Assembly: GCF_014633365.1 (NCBI RefSeq)
Contig: NC_068344.1
Coordinates: 8,757,669 to 8,821,668, forward strand
Length of the DNA: 64,000 nucleotides
Origin: Diospyros lotus
Taxonomy: Eukaryota > Streptophyta > Magnoliopsida > Ericales > Ebenaceae
Direction of reading: 5' to 3'
Positions 60,701-64,000 of the stretch are shown here, in pieces; within the stretch, counting starts at the first letter, position 1, and the number at the start of each line of letters is the position of its first letter. A program made the translations under genes and the position numbers. The notes under the pieces are model-generated. The model was not told the DNA's origin. It was given only the letters and a program-made list of their open reading frames with translations, and did no database searches.

Positions 60701-61761
60701 GAATTCTTTGAAAAGAAAGGTATAAAAGTATTCACTCAAGTAAGTTTTAGAAGATTTTATTGATTAGTGGGTTAGTAACAGAAACCTCAATTATTATAAT
60801 GATTTGTAACTTAAAAAAATAATGTAAATTGTATGTTGATGATCATCTATGAAAAAAGGAAAAAGAACTTAGCAACTGCTTATTCTTATAAAGATGATAT
60901 ATTGTGGTAGTTGTATTTTTTTATAAATATTTTTTGATAGATATTATGATAGCTTGTTAATGCAGTATAATATTAAGTCCAAGGTTAAATGATGTGTTTC
61001 ATGTATATAATTTATTTTATAATCCTCTTAGGAATTGGAGGGACAACATGACGGGAAGGAGTTGGGTTTTACTCCTTAACTTTAGTACCCCAACACCCAC
61101 CTTGTATCTTGCTCCATGATTAGAGTTGGGTTATACTTTCACTGCCTTAGAAATTTTTTAAAATTATGCTTAAACCCCTTATCTTTATTTCTTCTTTTAT
61201 CTAGGCCTTTATTGGTTAGTCGTTGAGATCCAATGAGTGTCCCCTTTCAAGTTTGGTTCTCAATTTCATCTCGTAGAGTTCTAAGTACACTTGCACCCCA
61301 ATAATCTTTGAAATATCACACTACAACCCTATTTTCTTATAATTCTTGCATTTATACCCTTGAAATTTTTTCCAAAATGTCCTTATTTAGGTTTTAATTT
61401 TGGGAAAATTATCAAAGTATGCTTAAAGGGTTATAGTCTTTGACAAAATTATTAATAAACCCTTTGACCTTATTTATTTGAATTTCCTATTTCTTTATAT
61501 ATATTTTTAAAAATTTCTTGATATTACAATTTTGTTATCGAGACCTCGAAATAATTACATGGTGATGAATTACACGTGTTTCATAAAATTGATTGAATCT
61601 TTTAATGTCCATTCATCTCCTCTATTGAACATTAAAGATTTAACCACATTGACACTTTTCCTTGTTACTAAGGGCCTTAGAATTCTTAAAGGCTATAAAT
61701 GTATTTGACATTGTCATGAGGCAATTCGTACGATTTTACGATTTCACATGTCATGAGACAT
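60701..61761 (+). other. 3' flank of copy C, duplicated in B
   Basis: Parallel to 34080-35095 with small indels. Ends at the Gypsy LTR insertion (TGTCATGAGACAT|TGTGG); copy B continues past this point. No gene. Confidence 0.8.
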
Positions 61762-62104
61762 TGTGGTGTCCCAAAAAATCGAGAACGAAAAAGTCCAAGC
61801 ATGGCGGGAAAGCCACATTCGGAAGCTGTTGAGGAAGGGCTTCGGAAGCTGCTGAGGAAAGGGCTCCGGAAGCTGTTGAGGAAGGAGCTTCGGAAGCTAA
61901 GGAAGGGCTTCGAAAGCTACTGATGAAGAGTTTCGGAAGCTGCTGAGGAAGGGGCTTCGGAAGCTGCCGAGGAACGGGATTCGGAAGCTGCTGAGGAAGG
62001 AGCTTCGGAAGCCCCATTTGGAAGCGGTTGGGGAAGGTTCCTTCGGAAAGAGCCCTTCGGAAGGAATCCTTCAGAAGGGCCACGTGTGCTCCCTACTCGA
62101 TCTC

Positions 62105-62111
62105 TATAAAA
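62105..62111 (+). promoter_or_regulatory. TATA box of the Gypsy 5' LTR
   Basis: CTCTATAAAAGGCC, upstream of the U5-like sequence. Typical LTR core promoter context. Confidence 0.7.
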
Positions 62112-62144
62112 GGCCAAGTTCAACCCTTAGAAAAGGATCTGGAC

Positions 62145-63314
62145 ATCGGTATTTCTCTCCCACTTTCCTTCCGAAACTTAGTATTCTTTTCCATTCCTCG
62201 CGATTATTTTCCTTTCGTTACTGACTTGAGCATCGAAGGGCCTTCACGGGAGGAAAATCCCGCGAGCCTTCTAATCATTGTTTGTCCACTACAGTTCCTT
62301 CCGAAGGACCAAATACCCTTCAAAAGGACAAAAAACCCTTCGGAAGCTGCAGGGAAGACCTTCGGAAGCTGCTAGAGAAGACTTTCTTAAGCTGCTGGAG
62401 AAGACCTTGGGAAGCTGTCTACGGAAGCGAGCTTCGAAAGCTCCCCTGGACCTTCGGAAGCTATCTACGAAAGCGCGCTTCAGAAGCTCCCCTGGACCTT
62501 CAGAAGCTGCCTATAGAAGCGAGCTTTAGAAGCCCTCCTGAACCCTTTGGAAGCTGCCCACGAAAGCGAGCTTCGGAAGCCCACTTGAACCCTTTGGAAG
62601 CTGCCCACGGAAGCTACCTTCGGAAGCCCACATTGACCCTTCGGAAGAAAGGCTTCGGAAGCGTCCTTCGGAAGGAACCCTTCGGAAGCCCCCCTTAGTT
62701 TTGCAGCCAAATCTTTGATCAAGTCCCGAGGCCGACGGCATCCACGTGTATCCCACTCCAAGTCAGTATTTCTCTCCCACTTTCCTTCCGAAACTTAGTA
62801 TTCTTTTCCATTCCTCGCGATTATTTTCCTTCCATTACTAACTTGAGCATCGGATGGCCTTCGTGGGAGGAAAATCCCGCGAGCCTTCTAATCCTTGTTT
62901 ATCCACTATAGTTCCTTCTGAAGGACCAAATACCCTTCAGAAGGACAAAAAACCCTTCGGAAGTTGCAGGGAAGACCTTCGGAAGTTGCTAGAGAAGAAT
63001 TTCTGAAGCTGCTGAAGAAGACCTTCGGAAGCTGTCTACGGAAGCAAGCTTTGGAAGCTCCCCTGGACCTTCGAAAGCTATCTACGAAAGCGCGCTTCGG
63101 AAGCCCTCTTGAACGCTTCGGAAGTTGCCCACGGAAGCGAGCTTCAGAAGCCCACTTGAACCCTTCGGAAGCTACATTCGGAAACCCATATCCCTTCAGA
63201 AGGAAGGCTTCGGAAGCGTTCTTCGGAAGGAACCCTTCGGAAGCCCCCCTTAGTTTTGCATCCAAATCTTCGATCAAGTCCCGAGGCCGACGGCATCCAC
63301 GTGTATCCCACTCC
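62145..63314 (+). repeat. Tandem duplication of about 0.55-0.62 kb within the LTR
   Basis: Unit 1 (62145 to about 62759) and unit 2 (62763-63314) both run from TCRGTATTTCTCTCCC through the U5-like segment and the GGAAGC repeats to GTGTATCCCACTCC. Unit 2 is shorter by loss of minisatellite copies. Confidence 0.9.
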
Positions 63315-63351
63315 TAAAAATTCTAATTGTTGTATTTTGGCAACAACAATT

Positions 63352-63369
63352 TGGCGCCGTCTGTGGGAA
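63352..63369 (+). other. Primer-binding site of the second Gypsy element
   Basis: TGGCGCCGTCTGTGGGAA, three bases after the LTR's CA end. A form common in plant Gypsy elements. The tRNA is not assigned. Confidence 0.8.
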
Positions 63370-63434
63370 ACGCAATAAAAAGCCAATCTTAATGCAAAAT
63401 ACCGAATGGGGTTAGATCAGCTAGTTCGACAAAC

Positions 63435-64000
63435 ATGCATAACTCCACCCGAAGGAGCGCTTGTACGAAGACAAAAGACATAAGAGGCCCCAATCAGGTG
63501 CACCTTACGGTGCCATAATTTTCAGAAGATCACCATGACCATGAAGTGCGTTCAGAAAATTTTACTACGCTTGATGGCAACCAGACCACTGGACTGGGGG
63601 GCATGGAATGTTCAGAGCAAGAAAAAGTACACGTAACTAGATTAAGGAGGTATGCAATAGAACGAGGGAAGCAAGTCCAGCATGCAGCACCCGCTAGTCA
63701 GGAACAACACTTATTTGGACAGTTTTCAATTCCAAATAGAGACCTTGTGGAGACTTTAGTACCTCTAGAACCCTCCAGGATAGCCCCACCCACGGTCCTG
63801 CTATCAGATTATGAACAACTACAGAAGAATTTTGAGGAACTAAAACAACAAAATGATGAACTCAAGATAAACAATGAGAAGAATATGAGAAGACTACAGG
63901 GAATCACTGCTTTGTTGCGTGAACTGATTCCCCACATGAGACAAGCCGATACGGGAGGAGAACACCGGAGATCCATAGAAACCCCTCCAAGGACCACACG
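63435..64000 (+). pseudogene. Gypsy gag, N-terminal part with one stop, partial
   Basis: ATG at 63435 (MHNSTRRSACTKTKDIRG). A TAA at 63516-63518 interrupts, then the same frame is open to the window end. Contains VTRLRRYAIERGKQ and a probable coiled coil (YEQLQKNFEELKQQNDELK...NEKNMRRLQ), as in Tat-type gag N-termini. Whether the single stop reflects decay or a start further inside (Met at about 63603) cannot be told here. Confidence 0.7.

Larger units (their letters stand above)
61762..63348 (+). repeat. 5' LTR with minisatellite and internal duplication
   Basis: TGTGGTGTCCC...GGCAACAACA, about 1.59 kb. TATAAAA at 62105-62111. Variants of TTCGGAAGCTGC and GGAAGC fill 61800-62085, 62335-62700 and 62940-63250. 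Serine/arginine-rich open frames on both strands are by-products. Confidence 0.85.
61762..64000 (+). mobile_element. Tat-type Gypsy element, 5' end only (continues past the window)
   Basis: 5' LTR 61762-63348, TGGCGCC-type primer site at 63352, leader, and a partial gag running off the right edge. The insertion point is shown by loss of similarity between the copy B and C flanks. The U5-like segment (TTGAGCATCGAAGGGCCTTC, CCCGCGAGCC) is of the type seen in the solo LTR at 20269. Confidence 0.88.

Noticed and set aside
61751..63386. Overlapping Ser/Arg/Pro-rich frames on both strands
   Set aside because: They come from TTCGGAAGC repeats in the Gypsy LTR, not from genes.

Overview
This window looks like a stretch of flowering-plant nuclear genome, most likely a eudicot. 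The support is spliced plant receptor-kinase gene fragments, plant-type Copia and Tat-lineage Gypsy retrotransposons, CACTA, hAT and FAR1-type Mutator DNA transposons, and AT-rich DNA between them. I found no intact host gene. Nearly everything is transposable-element DNA or decayed copies of one receptor-kinase family. No bacterial features, CRISPR arrays, rRNA or tRNA genes were seen.

Layout: 1-4344 is a decayed Copia element on the minus strand, inserted into the 3' end of a decayed Tat-type Gypsy element (4345 to about 10566, minus). From 10.7 to 21.7 kb lies receptor-kinase pseudogene A. Its ectodomain exon is broken by a 164-bp hAT-type MITE, its second intron holds a 5.3-kb CACTA element, and its 3' flank holds a 1.1-kb solo LTR full of minisatellite. 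From 21.7 to 25.8 kb are an LTR-like end and an old minus-strand Copia remnant, split by a hAT element (8-bp target duplication) that itself carries a nested element. From 25807 to 32070 is a much younger Copia element with two LTRs, damaged by three nonsense codons and one frameshift. Its 3' LTR is cut off and abuts the intron of receptor-kinase pseudogene B (32.1-34.0 kb).

35398-37471 is a solo LTR. 40274-53686 is a 13.4-kb Mutator-like element with a perfect 9-bp target duplication. It carries a dead FAR1/FHY3-type transposase gene, and on the opposite strand a small CCHC + GRF zinc-finger reading frame. Its transposase gene is interrupted by a long LTR (43101-48212), which is itself interrupted by another (44821-47099). 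54807-57278 is another solo LTR. 57.4-60.7 kb is receptor-kinase pseudogene C, followed by a 5' LTR, primer-binding site and partial gag of a second Tat-type Gypsy element (61762 to the window end).

The three receptor-kinase copies (LRK10L-like: GUB_WAK ectodomain, WAK_assoc cysteine region, transmembrane segment, non-RD kinase) share promoter-proximal and 3' flanking sequence. They are therefore a segmental or tandem cluster pulled apart by transposons. Each copy was broken independently. The most informative signals are the exact target-site duplications, which allow the order of insertions to be reconstructed, and the MULE that carries both a FAR1-type transposase and an antisense zinc-finger gene. 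I see no convincing evidence for an entirely new kind of system.
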